A DNA stretch of 64,000 bases from Tethya wilhelma (Eukaryota; Porifera; Demospongiae; Tethyida; Tethyidae). The notes below the pieces were generated by a model. The model searched no databases. It saw only the letters and a list, made by a program, of their open reading frames with translations, and was not told the DNA's origin. The DNA is taken from positions 1,429,330-1,493,329 of the forward strand of contig CAXIPT010000009.1 of the NCBI GenBank assembly GCA_964030475.1. The letters run 5' to 3'. The position numbers were made by a program, and so were the translations under genes. This document shows, piece by piece, positions 63,214-64,000 of the stretch (position 1 is its first letter; every line of letters starts with the position of its first letter).

Positions 63214-64000
63214 GGTGCCTCAGTGCTGAGATGCATGCTCTGGTGCGTGTCATGTGGTCTGGGAAGTGGGCGGTGGTCACTCCCCACGCTGTCCTCAATG
63301 CTGTCTGGCAGCTCCTGCCATCCTTCCATGGCTACAGCCAGCACGACGCACAGGAGTTTCTCTGGTAACAAGAATAACTGTGCATATTATTACCTCACGA
63401 ATCAACAAACATTGCAAGAACTGTTTCAAAACTGCAACCAAATAATACCATTGTGTATTTTGACATTAAATTTTATTAACAATTTTAGTGAATTCCTGGA
63501 CCAGTTGCAGTCGGAGTTGGAGGCGTGGCCTTCCCACTCGTCCCTCCTCCCCTCGTACAGGGACACCCTCCCGGGGAAGCTCCTCCCATCATTGTTCCAA
63601 GGAAAACTCATTAGCAAGGTACCATACATTAAAGTCCATCTGGTTTGAGAATGCCAGTGGAAAAACTTGAATAACATCCTACCGATTTCAAAATTTCAAG
63701 CACCATTGGAAAGCGTTCCCATCCTTTTGGTTGCTTTTTCAGCTTCCTTTGCCTTACCAGTCAAAAGTTAGCTATTTTGTCCCACAGACAAAGTGTGGTT
63801 ATGAATCTCATTAATTCACTTCTGGCGGCATTCTCAAACCAGATCGACTTTAATACTGTAAGGTCAAAGGTCATCAATGCCATTGTCTTAGGTGAGCTAT
63901 AAGGGGTGTGGTCACAGCTCTGTCCTGGAGGAGGAGTTCTGGGACCTTTCTCTCGAGTTCCCTCCAACGTTAGTGCCATTGTATATCTTTGAGGGTGATG
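57764..64000 (+). CDS. USP44/USP49: USP44/USP49-like ubiquitin-specific protease, partial (3' end beyond window); central exons present three times
   Basis: The N-terminal zf-UBP domain spans exons 57764-57874, 57930-58007, 58083-58123 and 58218-58441: [48 protein letters not shown] and [11 protein letters not shown]. The linker [11 protein letters not shown] is followed by the catalytic Cys box [20 protein letters not shown], then [39 protein letters not shown], and in the last visible exon (from about 63892) [12 protein letters not shown]. The order and motifs are those of USP44/49, histone H2B and spindle-checkpoint deubiquitinases. The His box lies beyond base 64000. Exons from YLCDDY onward occur at 58218-59109, 60893-62170 and 62229-63515. 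A single set makes a normal protein. Confidence 0.9.
58160..59195 (+). repeat. USP44/49 exon block, copy 1 (truncated at the N run)
   Basis: It begins in (TC)n before [11 protein letters not shown], contains four exons up to the one ending ATNEEPP, and stops in a (TC)n tract that runs into Ns 59205-59275. The exon sequences are identical to copies 2 and 3. It lacks the exon [10 protein letters not shown]. Confidence 0.9.
59205..60840. repeat. N gap, (TG)n and dispersed/inverted repeats between USP exon blocks
   Basis: Ns fill 59205-59275 and a (TG)n run follows. About 59540-59645 and 60374-60500 are inverted relatives of each other (GTCAAAGAAGATA, GAGAAAATCATTT, GGAAGCATCTT). About 59655-59900 resembles repeat DNA at 45970-46220 in the LRR-Ig intron. 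A (CTAAGG/CCCTAG)-type minisatellite lies at 60568-60741. No exon is visible. Confidence 0.7.
60545..60755. repeat. CTAAGG/CCTAGC minisatellite bounded by short inverted ends
   Basis: The left part is CTAAGG repeats. The right part has two ~60-bp tandem copies of CCTAGCTCCTAGCCTCTATT with CCCTAG runs, so the two halves can pair. The ends TTTTCATCTAAG and CTTTAGATGAAAA are inverted repeats, suggesting a small foldback element. CCCTAG resembles, but is not, the animal telomere repeat. Confidence 0.6.
60841..62170 (+). repeat. USP44/49 exon block, copy 2 (ends at an N)
   Basis: It runs from (TC)n before YLCDDY through the exon [10 protein letters not shown] to the first bases of the FLDQLQ exon (CAGTCGG), then N 62171. 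It matches copy 3 apart from (TC)n length, which points to the same locus assembled twice. Confidence 0.9.
62172..63515 (+). repeat. USP44/49 exon block, copy 3 (continues into the rest of the gene)
   Basis: It is the same as copy 2, but the last exon continues [15 protein letters not shown] and onward to the next exon. This copy therefore provides the natural downstream connection. Confidence 0.9.
63631..63853. mobile_element. MITE in USP44/49 intron, AAAGTCCATCTGG family
   Basis: The left end AAAGTCCATCTGGTTTGAG then AATGCC is inverted at the right as AAAGTCGATCTGGTTTGAG then AATGCC. The outer flanks ATT/AAT are palindromic, so the target duplication cannot be fixed (perhaps TTA or TAA). 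It shares interior and ends with 55366-55602. Confidence 0.78.

Overview
This is a stretch of a eukaryotic, almost certainly early-branching metazoan genome. The genes are animal-type (forkhead FOXL2, LRR-plus-immunoglobulin protein, CSRP LIM protein, RASEF, ARMC3, USP44/49). They are cut into many short exons by introns often only 45-150 bp long, and the gaps between genes can be as small as 50-130 bp. This density, the microsatellite-rich introns ((CA)n, (TC)n) and the gene mix fit a sponge best; the phylum is an inference, not proven by the sequence. No prokaryotic or CRISPR features are present.

Layout: MRS2 magnesium channel (+, 1-1618); ARMC3 (-, 1747-9390), with a 2-kb internal tandem duplication and a 1.39-kb foldback transposon; FOXL2-like single-exon gene (+, 9815-10669); ATP10 (-, 11868-12871), head-to-head with NOC2-like (+, 12922-15883); a foldback region of degenerate ~115-120 bp repeats (16312-23580) containing a misplaced inverted copy of NOC2; the 3' end of SRP19 (+, 24148-24412); ABCB8 (-, 24422-27153); CSRP-type LIM protein (-, 27328-28319) head-to-head with RASEF (+, 28554-31237); VPS18 (+, 31366-37261); a large secreted LRR-Ig protein (-, 37536-49394) head-to-head with SPRYD3 (+, 49688-51094); ATG101 (+, 51277-52933); SLC25A20 carnitine/acylcarnitine carrier (-, 53185-54499); UAP1 (-, 54720-57370); and USP44/49 (+, 57764 to past the right edge).

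Most genes are ordinary housekeeping or developmental genes in unrelated pathways. A loose mitochondrial theme (MRS2, ATP10, ABCB8, SLC25A20) looks like chance. Several pairs share short divergent promoters.

Assembly quality shapes the reading. Single-N joins occur at 18817, 20293, 24147, 41650, 52248 and 62171, with an N run at 59205-59275. Exon blocks of ARMC3, VPS18, ATG101, NOC2, USP44/49 and one Ig exon are duplicated, usually next to microsatellites or Ns. Most of these are probably unmerged haplotypes or mis-joins. One join, at 52190-52247, carries a reverse-complemented piece of the SLC25A20 gene that lies 1.3 kb away. The signals that look biological and least explained are the divergent repeat arms at 16312-18270 and 20294-23580, whose units resemble tandem mini-exons with ~46-bp introns, and several intronic inverted-repeat elements, two of them with clear target-site duplications. 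Exon boundaries were worked out by eye from GT/AG sites and protein continuity.
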